From contig JAAFIF010000077.1 in the NCBI GenBank assembly GCA_013298625.1, forward strand, positions 1 to 47,862: 47,862 bases of DNA. Direction: 5' to 3'. Source of the DNA: Myxococcales bacterium. Its GTDB lineage: Bacteria; Myxococcota_A; Polyangia; Polyangiales; Ga0077539. Within the stretch, counting starts at the first letter, position 1; the number at the start of each line of letters is the position of its first letter. The position numbers were made by a program, and so were the translations under genes. The notes under the pieces were generated by a model. That model saw nothing but the letters and a program-made list of their open reading frames with translations. It was not told where the DNA came from and made no database searches. Below, piece by piece: positions 1 through 8,224 of this stretch.

Positions 1-480
1 CCCTACCCGGTCGGCGTCGCGCTCGAAGGTGACTTCCGCTCGGCCTTCGCCGGTCGCGCGGTCGGCTCGACCGAAGACGGCGGCGCTGCGGACGCGTCCG
101 TCGCGCTTCCCACCGCCGGCAACACCCCCGAGCGCGCCAACAGCCGCGCGCGGTTGATGGTGATCTCGTCGGGCAACATGTTCGCGCTCGATACGCTGCG
201 AACCCTCGTGCAGATCAGCGGCGGACAGTCGCCGAACCTGCAGCTCTTCCCCAATACGTTCGACTGGCTCAGCCAGGACATGGACCTGCTCGCCGTCCGC
301 GCCAAGGACACGAGCGATCCGCAGATCCGCGCCGACGTCAGCGACAACGCGAAGAAGTTCTTCAAGTGGGGCTCGATCGGAGCGCTCCCGCTCGCCATCG
401 CGATCCTCGGCTTCGCGGTGCTCTCGGCGCGGCGCTCGCGCATCAAAGACCTCGCCAAGGAGTTCGGCGCCAAGGGCTGA
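1..480 (+). CDS. GldG-like ABC transporter accessory protein (C-terminal part)
   Basis: The frame is open from the first base to the TGA at 478-480, so the 5' end lies outside the window; about 159 residues are visible. A soluble stretch (with a MVISSGNMFALDTL segment) is followed by one C-terminal membrane helix (GSIGALPLAIAILGFAVL) and a short basic tail, RRSRIKDLAKEFGAKG. This end structure fits the GldG/ABC-2 family of gliding-type ABC transporter auxiliary proteins, in which a large periplasmic domain is anchored by a last helix. The following gene encodes a DUF4340 protein, the usual partner of GldG in myxobacteria and Bacteroidetes, and this is the main support for the name. The ATPase and permease would be expected just upstream. 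Confidence is moderate because most of the protein is missing. Confidence 0.7.
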   Translation, partial: PYPVGVALEGDFRSAFAGRAVGSTEDGGAADASVALPTAGNTPERANSRARLMVISSGNMFALDTLRTLVQISGGQSPNLQLFPNTFDWLSQDMDLLAVRAKDTSDPQIRADVSDNAKKFFKWGSIGALPLAIAILGFAVLSARRSRIKDLAKEFGAKG

Positions 481-521
481 GAGGCCCTCGTCACCGCTGA
501 AACTCGGGAGCCAAGAAATCG

Positions 522-1670
522 ATGGAAGGCAACAACCGACTCTTTATCGCCGTCGGCGTCCTCGTGGCGCTCGCGGGCGGCGTCTGGGCCGTCAACCGCG
601 AGAAGCCCGAAGAGCGCGCCGAGCGCGTCACCGACCCGTGGACCGCGATCCAACGCGATCAGGTCAGCCGCTTCGTGATCGACCCTGCCGGCGATCCTCC
701 GGCGATCGAGCTCGAGAAGCGCGACAACAAGTGGTTCATGAACCAGCCCGGCCGCGGCCCTGCCGACGATAGCCAGGTCACCAGCATGCTCAGCTCGCTC
801 GCGGACATGCACGCCGACTCGATCACCGCGCGCGAGGCCGCCTCGCACGCAGCGCTCGAGGTCGACAGCGCCCACGCTGTGCACCTCCAGGTGTTTCGCG
901 GCAGCGCCAAGCTCTTCGACGGCTGGGTCGGCAAGGACCTCGACGGCGGGACCGCGGTGCGCTTCGAAGGCGACAGCCGCGTGTTTCGCGTGCGCGGACT
1001 CGAGCGATTTCGCCTGCAGAACGCCGCGCGCGAGTGGCGCAATCGCCAGATCACCAACGTCGAGCGCGCCCACGTTCGCTGGGTGCAGTGGCAGGACCCG
1101 ACGGGAACCTGGCGCTTCGACCGCAACAACGACACGTGGACGGCCGCGGCGACCAACCCTGCGATCGAGCGGCTCGACACGGCGCGGGTCAATCAGCTCG
1201 TGACCAACCTCATCGCGCTCAACGCCACGGACTTCGCCGCGGACAACGCGGCGACGGGCCTGACCGACGCGAGCCCGAGCTTCACGATCGACGTGGACAA
1301 TGGGCCGCAGATTGTCCTGCGCGTGGGACAGAACTCCGGCGACGACGGGATCTTCGTCAAGCGCGCGGACTCGGACGTGGTCTTCGTCGCAGCGCGCTCT
1401 GGCGCGAGCGCGATCGACTTCGACGCCACCGCCGTCCAGACGCCCCTGCCGCCCGAAGGTGGAACGGGCGACGCCAGCACGACGGCTCCTGCGCCCGAGC
1501 CGCAGGGAGCGCCCGGCGGTATGCCCATGGGCATGCCGATGGGGATGCCCGGCGGACCGGGCGGACCGGGTGGGCCTGGCGGACAGATTCCGCCCGAGCT
1601 CATGCGCCAGATCCAGCAGCAGATCCAGCAGCAAGCCGCGGCCCGCGCCGCGGGTGGTGGCGGAAACTGA
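522..1670 (+). CDS. DUF4340 domain protein, ABC transporter accessory
   Basis: A 382-residue protein with an N-terminal membrane anchor (about residues 5-23, LFIAVGVLVALAGGVWAV) and a long extracytoplasmic domain typical of DUF4340, with repeated segments of the type WFMNQPGRGPADDSQVTSML followed by a second similar module (WTAAATNPAIERLDTARVNQ). The last 70 residues are low complexity: Pro/Ala-rich, then GMPMGMPMGM, four GGP units and a Gln-rich helix ending in GGGGN. It starts 41 bp after the GldG-like gene and is probably co-transcribed with it. DUF4340 proteins accompany GldA/GldF/GldG-type transporters; the substrate is unknown. The Gly-Pro-Met tail is unusual and may be a flexible surface or protein-contact segment (inference). 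Confidence 0.85.
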   Translation: MEGNNRLFIAVGVLVALAGGVWAVNREKPEERAERVTDPWTAIQRDQVSRFVIDPAGDPPAIELEKRDNKWFMNQPGRGPADDSQVTSMLSSLADMHADSITAREAASHAALEVDSAHAVHLQVFRGSAKLFDGWVGKDLDGGTAVRFEGDSRVFRVRGLERFRLQNAAREWRNRQITNVERAHVRWVQWQDPTGTWRFDRNNDTWTAAATNPAIERLDTARVNQLVTNLIALNATDFAADNAATGLTDASPSFTIDVDNGPQIVLRVGQNSGDDGIFVKRADSDVVFVAARSGASAIDFDATAVQTPLPPEGGTGDASTTAPAPEPQGAPGGMPMGMPMGMPGGPGGPGGPGGQIPPELMRQIQQQIQQQAAARAAGGGGN

Positions 1671-1726
1671 CGGACTACGACGACGAGGCGCTCGCCGAGC
1701 AGCGCAGAGCCCAGAGCGACCCGTGG

Positions 1727-2392
1727 GTGATGTACCTGGTGGTTCGCTCGGACCTCGCGCGCACGCCGGCTGAAGTGCTCCTCGCCGCCGCCGAAGCGAC
1801 GATGCGCGCCGTCGTGTCCCTCGCGGACACCGACGCGCACCGCGCGGCTTTCTCCGAGTGGAGCGCGCGCTCGTTTCGCAAGGTGAGCGTGCGCGCCAAG
1901 GGCAAACACTGGGAGCGCTTGCTGCGCGAGTACCCAGGCGCCTGCGGAAGCGCCCGCGGAGAGCCGCTCGTGTGCGCGCTCGTCCCGCGCAAGCGCAGCG
2001 ACAACGACGCGTTCTTGCGCGGGCTGCAGGTGTACAACCCAGGCGATCCCGGGCCCATCGAGCCGACGGCGCTCGACGCGATCGCGCCCCACGCGATGCT
2101 CTTCGCCTGCAATCCCTCGGTCCCGATGTCTGTGGGCAAGACCGTCGCGCAGGTCGGCCACGCGGTGCTCATCTGCGCGACGAGCGCGCACGCCCGCGCG
2201 AATCCCGCGGCGTTCTCACCGTGGATGGACCAGGGATTTCCCTGCGCGCTGCTCGCGCGCGACGAGCAGACGTGGCGCGACGCGAAGGCCGCGATCGGCA
2301 GCGTCACCGTGCGCGACGCGGGGCTCACCGAGGTCGTTCCCGGAAGCGAGACGGTCTGCGCAGTGCCGCCCGGCGCGCTCGCACGACGCTGA
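1727..2392 (+). CDS. PTH2-family peptidyl-tRNA hydrolase-like protein
   Basis: The C-terminal half carries the PTH2 signature: MSVGKTVAQVGHAVL corresponds to the family's GKxxAQxxHA helix, and VRDAGLTEVVPGSETVCAVPP matches the DAGxTxxxPGSxTVxAxGP strand-loop that closes the fold. PTH2 enzymes release peptides from stalled peptidyl-tRNAs; in this long bacterial variant (221 residues against about 115 for the core) the N-terminal domain is not assigned. The start is uncertain. GTG at 1727 (or ATG at 1730) gives MYLVVRSDL, but the frame stays open upstream and reads DYDDEALAEQRRAQSDPW, which looks coded. The only candidate start there is CTG at 1667, overlapping the previous stop as CTGA. No ATG or GTG lies between 1670 and 1727 in this frame. 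Confidence 0.75.
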   Translation: MMYLVVRSDLARTPAEVLLAAAEATMRAVVSLADTDAHRAAFSEWSARSFRKVSVRAKGKHWERLLREYPGACGSARGEPLVCALVPRKRSDNDAFLRGLQVYNPGDPGPIEPTALDAIAPHAMLFACNPSVPMSVGKTVAQVGHAVLICATSAHARANPAAFSPWMDQGFPCALLARDEQTWRDAKAAIGSVTVRDAGLTEVVPGSETVCAVPPGALARR

Positions 2393-2443
2393 TCCGCTCG
2401 TTGATCGTGCGCTGGTCGCGGGCTTTGGTGTACGCCACCGTTC

Positions 2444-3430
2444 GTGCGCGCGCGACGCTTCGCCATCACGCTCCTGGTCGTCTTCGGGCGGTCTGGCGCG
2501 TCGTGGGCGCAGTCTTCGGCCGAGCAGCCCACGGCACGGCTGTCCGTCGTGCGCGCCGAAGGGGCGGACTCGTGCGCCGACGGCGCAGCGATCGCGCGCG
2601 AAGTGCAGGCGAGGCTCGGTCGCGACGCGGTCGTCTCTCGCGCTCCTCGCTCGATCGAGGTCTCGTTGCATCGCGACCCCGCGCGGTGGCGCGCCACCCT
2701 TTCGCTGCGCGAGTCGGACGCCGCGGCGCCAGTGCGTCGAGAGCTCTCGAGCGCCGAGCCCACGTGCGCCGAGCTCGACGCCGCCGTCGCGTTGGCCGTC
2801 GCGCTGGTGATCGATCCGATCGGCCGCGACGCGCCCGCGCCCGTCGTGGTGACGCCGCCCGCCGCAGCGCCTGCGCGCCCAGCGCAACCTCCGTCCGTAC
2901 CCGCGCCGCAAGCTCCCGACGAGTGGAACCGCCGCGAGCTCTTCTCGCTCCGCGCCGGGCTCTCGGTCGGATCGACTCCGCTCGCCGCTCTGCTGAGCGT
3001 GAGCTTCGAGGGCGTGCGCCGCGGCGTCGTGCGTCCCTGGCTCGGCGCTGCGCGCACCATCGAGCGCGTGGTGGACTCCTTCGGGTTCTCGCGCACGTCG
3101 CTGTTCGCTGGAGCGTGCTTCGGCCTCGCCAACCAGCGATTCAGCGCAGACCTCTGCCCTGCTGTCGAACTCGGGCTGATCACCAGCGTTCTGTTCGACA
3201 CGCGGGTGCTCGAGCCCGCGCGGCCTGGCGACTACCCGTGGCTCGCGCTGGCGCTGAGCGTCCGCGGCGCCGTGCGGGTGTGGGGCCCTGTCTCGATCGA
3301 GCTCGGCGCGGCCCCGATGCTCTCGATCCTGCGGCAGCGCTTCGCGATCGAGACCGTGCGCGCCCCAGTGTTCGAGCAGTCGATCGTGGCGCTCGACGCG
3401 TGGCTGGCCGTGCGCGCACGATTTTTTTGA
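2444..3430 (+). CDS. secreted hypothetical protein
   Basis: A 328-residue protein starting at GTG 2444, chosen because it gives a clean signal peptide (RRFAITLLVVFGRSGASWA, probable cut before QSS). The N-terminal half, with Cys residues and helices (ADGAAIAREVQARLG), resembles many myxobacterial periplasmic proteins of unknown function. A Pro/Ala-rich linker (about residues 125-160) then leads to a C-terminal half of alternating polar and hydrophobic segments (FSLRAGLSVGSTPLAALLSV; LALALSVRGAVRVWGPVSIE) that end in Phe-Phe. That pattern, with a terminal aromatic residue, suggests an outer-membrane beta-barrel-like domain (inference). It precedes a Stig1-repeat lipoprotein and an ECF sigma factor on the same strand, so an envelope role is plausible. 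Confidence 0.75.
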   Translation: MRARRFAITLLVVFGRSGASWAQSSAEQPTARLSVVRAEGADSCADGAAIAREVQARLGRDAVVSRAPRSIEVSLHRDPARWRATLSLRESDAAAPVRRELSSAEPTCAELDAAVALAVALVIDPIGRDAPAPVVVTPPAAAPARPAQPPSVPAPQAPDEWNRRELFSLRAGLSVGSTPLAALLSVSFEGVRRGVVRPWLGAARTIERVVDSFGFSRTSLFAGACFGLANQRFSADLCPAVELGLITSVLFDTRVLEPARPGDYPWLALALSVRGAVRVWGPVSIELGAAPMLSILRQRFAIETVRAPVFEQSIVALDAWLAVRARFF

Positions 3431-3473
3431 AGGACCGCTGCGCGCTGGCCATCCACCAGCCTGGAGGTCTCGG

Positions 3474-4799
3474 ATGACTCGAAATCACTGGTTGCTTGGA
3501 GTTGTGCTCGGCGGAACGATGGCTGCGTGCGGCGCTGCCGCCACGCCGGACGACGGCGGATCGCGGCCCGACGGAAGCTCGCTGATGGACGGCTCGATCG
3601 CTGCCGACGCGGCGCAAGGGCAGGACGTCGTCGCGGTCACCGACGGAGGCTGTCCCGGCTCGCTCGTGGCGTGCGGGGCCGTGTGCGCGGACGTGACGTC
3701 GGACGCAAACAACTGCGGCGGCTGCGGTCGCCGCTGCGGCAACGGCGAGCGCTGCGCGATGGGCGTGTGCGCGCCGGCGATGATGTGCAATCCGCCGCAG
3801 ACTTCGTGCAACGGATCGTGCGTCGACGTGCAGAGCGACAACGCCAACTGCGGCCGCTGCGGGCGCGCGTGTCCGGCGGGCGCGACGTGCTCGATGGGCG
3901 CGTGCCAGTGCGCGATGGGGCAGGTGGCGTGCACGACCGAGTGCGCCAACCTGGCGACGAGCACGAGCAACTGCGGGATGTGCGGACGCTCGTGCGGGCC
4001 GGGCGGGACGTGCGCGATGGGCATGTGCACCTGCGGCGCGGCGGCGATTCGTTGCGCCGACGGCTCGTGCGCCGACGTCAGCTCGGACCCGAACAACTGC
4101 GGCGCGTGCGGCCGTCGCTGCGGAACGGGCGCGACGTGCGTCTCTGGGACGTGCGCGTGTCCGATGGGCGCGATGATGTGTGGAATGGGCTGCGCCAATC
4201 TGCAGACGGACATCAACAACTGCGGCGCGTGCGGCCGTCGCTGTGACGGCGCGACGGGCTGCGCCGCGGGCGTGTGCCAGTGCCCTGCGGGCAGCACGCT
4301 GATGGGAACGACGTGCGTCAACGTGCAGACCGACGTCGACAACTGCGGGATGATCGGCCGCCGCTGCGCCGCGACACAGGCGTGCGTCGCGGGAACATGC
4401 ACGTGCCGCACAGGGCTCACCGCGATCGCTGGCGGCATGGGCTGCACGGACCTGCAGAGCGACCCGGCCAACTGCGGAGCGCTCGGCAACCGCTGCGGCG
4501 GAGCGACCCCTGCTTGTGTCATGGGCACCTGCCGCGCCCCTGACGCCTGCGTTCGATCGGGCACCGTTCAGCTCTGCATGGGCGCGTGCGTGGACACCGC
4601 CACCAACACCCTGCACTGCGGTGATTGCGGCAACGACTGCGGCCGCGACGAGGTGTGCATTCAGGGCCGGTGCCGCGGATACACCCCCGCCGCGGCGTGC
4701 TCGACGTGCCCTTGCGCCTCGTGTGCTGGTGAGACGTGCTGCACTGGCGCGGCGCCGGGCGCGGTTCCGATCTGCGTCGGCGGCGGTCGCTGCGCGTGA
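3474..4799 (+). CDS. Stig1-like Cys-rich repeat lipoprotein
   Basis: A 441-residue exported lipoprotein: the N-terminus LLGVVLGGTMAAC has a usable lipobox (Cys19), followed by an Asp/Gly/Ser-rich spacer. The body is about ten tandem modules of roughly 38 residues, with the core pattern C-x3-C-x-(D/N)-(L/V)-x(4-7)-NCGxCGxxCxxGxxCxxGxC. Within this, NNCGGCGRRCGNGERC and SNCGMCGRSCGPGGTC are clear examples. This is the Stig1-type motif very common in myxobacterial surface lipoproteins; function is unknown and the cysteines probably form disulfides outside the cytoplasm. A strong ribosome-binding site, GGAGG at 3463-3467, lies 6 bp before the ATG. Two modules near residues 270-340 lose one Cys (MIGRRC, ALGNRC), showing repeat decay. 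Confidence 0.9.
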   Translation: MTRNHWLLGVVLGGTMAACGAAATPDDGGSRPDGSSLMDGSIAADAAQGQDVVAVTDGGCPGSLVACGAVCADVTSDANNCGGCGRRCGNGERCAMGVCAPAMMCNPPQTSCNGSCVDVQSDNANCGRCGRACPAGATCSMGACQCAMGQVACTTECANLATSTSNCGMCGRSCGPGGTCAMGMCTCGAAAIRCADGSCADVSSDPNNCGACGRRCGTGATCVSGTCACPMGAMMCGMGCANLQTDINNCGACGRRCDGATGCAAGVCQCPAGSTLMGTTCVNVQTDVDNCGMIGRRCAATQACVAGTCTCRTGLTAIAGGMGCTDLQSDPANCGALGNRCGGATPACVMGTCRAPDACVRSGTVQLCMGACVDTATNTLHCGDCGNDCGRDEVCIQGRCRGYTPAAACSTCPCASCAGETCCTGAAPGAVPICVGGGRCA

Positions 4800-4884
4800 T
4801 CGCTGCGCGCGCGACGCTCCGCTCGCCGCTGGCCCCGCGCCCGGCCTCGTGTCGCGCGCGCGGCCTCGGCGCTACGGTTCGCTC

Positions 4885-5424
4885 GTGCCCGTTCGCGGCC
4901 TGGTGCCCGTGAAGGTCTCTGTCCAATCGCTCCACGCAGAGCACGGCGCGTTCGTGTGGCGAACGCTGGCTCGCTTCGGCGTTCGCGCCTCGGATCTCGA
5001 GGACATGATGCAAGAGGTCTTCGTCGTGGTTCATCGCAGGCTGGACAGCTTCGACCCTCAGTCCAAAGCCACCACGTGGCTCTTCGCGATCTGCATGCGC
5101 GTCGCGAGCGACTATCGCCGACGGCTTCGACGCAAGCCCGAGGACGCCCTCTCTCCCGAGCTCGCGGCTTCGCTGCGCGCTGCGTCCGCGACGCCCGAAG
5201 AGCTCGCCGCTGCGCAACAGTCGCGCGCGCGCTTCGAACGCGCGCTCGACGCGATGGACGACGACAAGCGAGCGGTCTTCGTCCTCTACGAAGTTGAGCG
5301 GCTCAGCTGCGCCGAGATCGCCGACCTCGTCGGCGCCAAGGTCGGCACGGTGTACTCACGACTGCACGCCGCGCGCGCGGAGTTTCGCGCTGCGTTCGAC
5401 CACGAAAGCGAGGCGCGACGATGA
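4885..5424 (+). CDS. ECF-family RNA polymerase sigma factor
   Basis: About 179 residues with both ECF modules. Region 2 is seen in LEDMMQEVFVVVHRRLDSFD and TTWLFAICMRVASDYRRR (core binding and -10 recognition). Region 4 is seen in RAVFVLYEVERLSCAEIADL and GTVYSRLHAARAEFR (helix-turn-helix for the -35). No extra domain is present. In-frame GTG codons at 4885, 4903 and 4909 are all possible starts; the first is used here. The stop overlaps the next start (ATGA at 5421-5424), coupling it to a single-pass membrane protein that is the likely anti-sigma factor. The two genes just upstream encode exported proteins, so the regulon probably concerns the cell envelope (inference). Confidence 0.9.
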   Translation: MPVRGLVPVKVSVQSLHAEHGAFVWRTLARFGVRASDLEDMMQEVFVVVHRRLDSFDPQSKATTWLFAICMRVASDYRRRLRRKPEDALSPELAASLRAASATPEELAAAQQSRARFERALDAMDDDKRAVFVLYEVERLSCAEIADLVGAKVGTVYSRLHAARAEFRAAFDHESEARR

Positions 5425-6110
5425 CCGAGCCCGACCCGCCACGGCTGCTCGACGACCCGAGCACGCCCGACGAAATTCGCGCCGCGCTGCGCAGCTTCGA
5501 GCAGCTCGCGCCACCGTACGACCCGTCGATCGCCGCGCGATCCGCGGCGCGCGCCGCGTCCATCGGCGCGACCGCAGGAGCGACACCGCTGGTGAAGATC
5601 ATCGCGCTCTCGGCGCTCGTGCTGGCCGTCGCGCTCCCCGCCGCGAAGGTCCTGCGCGACCGCCACACAAGGGTCCCCGCGCCTCGCTCGATCGCCTCCA
5701 CCTCCGGCGCTGCCATCGCCGCCCCAGTCGCCGCGACGACAGCGCAGCCTGCGCCCGTCGCGGTGACTGCGCTCGCGCCGCCTGAGGCTGTCCCGCCAAC
5801 GCCGTCCCGCCCGCGCTCGAGTCCGCCGCCCACCGTCAGCGCGCGCGCCGAACGCGACCTGCTCGCCGACGCCCAGCGCGCCCTCGAGCGCGACGGTGAC
5901 GCCCGCAGAGCGCTCTCGCTCGTCAGCGAGCACCGCCGTCGATTCTCGCGCAGCCAGCTCGACGAAGAGCGCCAATACCTCGCGCTGCGCGCGTACGCCC
6001 GGCTCGGCGACCGCGCCTCGCTCGAGCGCGAAGGCGCGCTGTTTCTGCAGCGCTTCTCCAGCAGCATCTACGGCTCCGCCGCGCGGCGACTGCTCGGAGC
6101 TCGCCCATGA
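5421..6110 (+). CDS. membrane protein with TPR-like C-terminus, probable anti-sigma factor
   Basis: A 229-residue protein translationally coupled to the ECF sigma gene by ATGA. The N-terminus (about residues 1-55) is cytoplasmic and would face the sigma factor. One membrane helix follows (VKIIALSALVLAVALPA, about residues 57-73), then a Pro/Ala-rich stretch. The C-terminal 85 residues form helical pairs typical of TPR-like repeats (LLADAQRALERDGDARRALS; EERQYLALRAYARLGDRASL). This order is common for myxobacterial genes placed directly after ECF sigma factors. No zinc-binding HxxxCxxC motif is present, so if it is an anti-sigma factor it is not of the ZAS type. The role is inferred from position and topology. 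Confidence 0.8.
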   Translation: MTEPDPPRLLDDPSTPDEIRAALRSFEQLAPPYDPSIAARSAARAASIGATAGATPLVKIIALSALVLAVALPAAKVLRDRHTRVPAPRSIASTSGAAIAAPVAATTAQPAPVAVTALAPPEAVPPTPSRPRSSPPPTVSARAERDLLADAQRALERDGDARRALSLVSEHRRRFSRSQLDEERQYLALRAYARLGDRASLEREGALFLQRFSSSIYGSAARRLLGARP

Positions 6111-6808
6111 AATCAACGATCGAGCACACCGCTGTGGCGTCGCTGATCGTCGGCCTCGGCTTCTCATCGTGCCTGCAAGACGCGGTCATCGCGCGTCCTC
6201 GCGACGGTGGCGCCGACGCTGCTGCGCGCTCGCCGCTGCGGGTCGAAGGCGAGCTCATCGCGAGCTTCGAGCGCGACGAGGGCGAGCCCGAAGCCGAGGT
6301 GCGCTGCTCGCTTCGGCTGACGCTCGCGGGCGAGCCCGTCTCGGACGCCCGGGTCACGCTCGAGTCCGACTCGGGCGCGCTCGAACTCACCGAGAACAAC
6401 GGGCAGTTCTCTGGCTCGCAGACCGGGTACTTCGCCCGCTACACGCTCGTCGTTCGCGCGCGCGCGACGGAGTTTCGCGCAGCGTTCTCCCCGCTCGCGC
6501 CGCACCGCATCGAAGCGCCCATCGACGGCGCCATGCTGCGCGCGTCCGCGCCGCTCTCTGTACGGTGGAGCCCGAGCGGCGCGCCCGAGGCGACCATCGA
6601 AGCCGCGCGCTACGCAGAGACCCCCATCGCCGACACCGGGGCGTACACGATCCCCGCCGCTGCGCTCGTCGGAGAGGCCGGCCGGGTCACCGAAGAGCGC
6701 GCGCGCATCCGTCGTGCGCACTCCATCCCCCTCAGCGAATTCGCTGACGGATCGCCGCTTCGGGTGATCGTCGTGCGCGGCGCTCGCTTCTCGCTCGACG
6801 CGCGCTGA
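6107..6808 (+). CDS. hypothetical lipoprotein
   Basis: A 233-residue protein whose start overlaps the preceding stop (ATGA), making it the third member of the sigma factor operon. The N-terminus ends in a lipobox (LGFSSC, Cys22). An all-beta pattern follows: CSLRLTLAGEPVSDARVTLE and ARYTLVVRARATEFRAAF, then an Ig-like segment starting IEAPIDGAMLRASAPLSVRW. It may be a periplasmic two-domain beta-sandwich protein; I do not recognise a named family. The context suggests it is a sensor or target of the sigma/anti-sigma pair (inference). Confidence 0.75.
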   Translation: MKSTIEHTAVASLIVGLGFSSCLQDAVIARPRDGGADAAARSPLRVEGELIASFERDEGEPEAEVRCSLRLTLAGEPVSDARVTLESDSGALELTENNGQFSGSQTGYFARYTLVVRARATEFRAAFSPLAPHRIEAPIDGAMLRASAPLSVRWSPSGAPEATIEAARYAETPIADTGAYTIPAAALVGEAGRVTEERARIRRAHSIPLSEFADGSPLRVIVVRGARFSLDAR

Positions 6809-6814
6809 GCGCGC

Positions 6815-7138
6815 TCACTCGCGCGGGTAGAGCGCCACCGTCGTGCGCTCTGGGCGATCGACGCGCTCGAGCTTCGACGTGATCAGGTCGCGGTCGCCGT
6901 CGTTGAAGTAGATCGCGTCGCCGACGCCGGGCTCGCCGAAATGTGGGGCGTACCCGCCCTGGCGATGAAACTTCAGGCTGCCCTCGAGCCGCTTGGTCAC
7001 CGCCGCGTGGCCGTTGACCCATCGTCCGCTGTTGCGATCGCGCACCGCGACGCAGACGCCCTTGCGCACGTGGTACTCGGTGTTGCGCGTGACATACACC
7101 TTGTGCACGCGCCGCTCGTTGCCCTTGAACTCGCTCAT
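6815..7138 (-). CDS. small conserved-looking hypothetical protein
   Basis: A 107-residue soluble protein rich in charged and aromatic residues (HKVYVTRNTEYHVRKGVCVA; GDAIYFNDGDRDLITSKLER). ATG at 7138 is preferred over longer upstream starts because an AGAGGAG ribosome-binding site lies just before it and the upstream residues look non-coding. It has no signal peptide or membrane helix. The beta-rich composition with a GVGDAIYF turn suggests a small barrel or PilZ-like size class, but I cannot assign a family. It converges on the lipoprotein gene, with only 6 bp between the stop codons. Confidence 0.75.
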   Translation of the reverse strand: MSEFKGNERRVHKVYVTRNTEYHVRKGVCVAVRDRNSGRWVNGHAAVTKRLEGSLKFHRQGGYAPHFGEPGVGDAIYFNDGDRDLITSKLERVDRPERTTVALYPRE

Positions 7139-7254
7139 GGCTGCTCCTCTGCCTCTCTGGTGGTCGCGGCCGCGCGCCGCACACAACACAGAGTCGTTGC
7201 CATGGCGGGCATCACCGCCGCGAGTTTTCGACAGCGCCCGCTGCGCCCGCTGCG

Positions 7255-8022
7255 CTACCGCGCCGCGCGCTGCGCGCTGTTGGCCAGGCTCTCTGCCGCG
7301 GTCGTCACCTGCCTGCGCGTGACCCTCGCGCGCGCCGCGACGCCTTCGAGAAACTCGATCGCCTCTCGGAGCTCTCGCTCGAACCTCGGCGCCGTCCGCG
7401 CCGCGCGCAGTCGATCCCGCAGCGGTTCAGCGGCTTCGCTCACGGCGCCGAGGCGAATGCGCAGCGCCGCGAGCTCGGCCACCGCCGTCGCAGTGGCCGT
7501 CGCAAACGCCTCGCTCGACGCAGGAAGCGAGCGCACCTCGACGTCGACCTCCTGCGCGTCCTCGGCGGAGCTCACCGCGCGCTCGTGAAACACCACGCGG
7601 ACGATCGTGCTGAGCTCTCCCTGGCAGCGGTGCACGTTCGCCGGCTGCGCGAACTGATCGCAGCCCGTGCGAGCGTCCCCGTCGCGCGCGACCGCCTCTG
7701 CGCCGCTCACGTCGAGCTCGAGCATCAGCGCCTTGCCCCGCCCGTGCAGCTCGTCCGCCGCGCGCCGCACGGCGTTGGAGAGCGCCGCGAGCTCGGCGTC
7801 CTGCGTGGGTGAAAGCCGAGTGGCGAGCGCCGCGAGGATCTCGAGGTACTCGCGCTCGCTCTCGTTCACGGTGATCTGCATCGAGCGCAGCCGCGCGAGG
7901 TCTCGATCGAGCTCGCGGTCGCCCGTCGTCACCTCCAGCGCGCGCGCCACCCGCGTCGCGTTGGGCCGCTTGGGCCCGCACCCGCCGAGCGCCGCCAACG
8001 CCAGCGACAGCACAGTCAGCAT
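7255..8022 (-). CDS. hypothetical helical lipoprotein
   Basis: A 255-residue lipoprotein: the signal sequence MLTVLSLALAALGGC has a canonical LGGC lipobox, which fixes the start at 8022. The rest is almost entirely alpha-helical with long amphipathic runs (LDRDLARLRSMQITVNESER; AVAELAALRIRLGAVSEAAE), interrupted by a small Cys-containing section (CDQFAQPANVHRC) that could form a disulfide. The helical content suggests a coiled-coil periplasmic protein. No family is recognised. It is divergent from the glycosyltransferase gene, leaving a 202-bp intergenic region for both promoters. Confidence 0.75.
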   Translation of the reverse strand: MLTVLSLALAALGGCGPKRPNATRVARALEVTTGDRELDRDLARLRSMQITVNESEREYLEILAALATRLSPTQDAELAALSNAVRRAADELHGRGKALMLELDVSGAEAVARDGDARTGCDQFAQPANVHRCQGELSTIVRVVFHERAVSSAEDAQEVDVEVRSLPASSEAFATATATAVAELAALRIRLGAVSEAAEPLRDRLRAARTAPRFERELREAIEFLEGVAARARVTRRQVTTAAESLANSAQRAAR

Positions 8023-8224
8023 CTGCTTCGTTCGTCTCTTGTAGGCGTGCACGGCGGCGTTGATCTCTGCGCAGAACGTACCGCGCCGAAGTCCAGTTTT
8101 CGACGAGAGAGCCGACGGTCGGACGGGCGCGCGAGGATTGCCCGACAACCAAATACAACTCGTCGACAACTCGCGGGGCGCTCGAACGTTTACTCCGCAG
8201 CGAAGGAGATCCGAAGGGACATCC

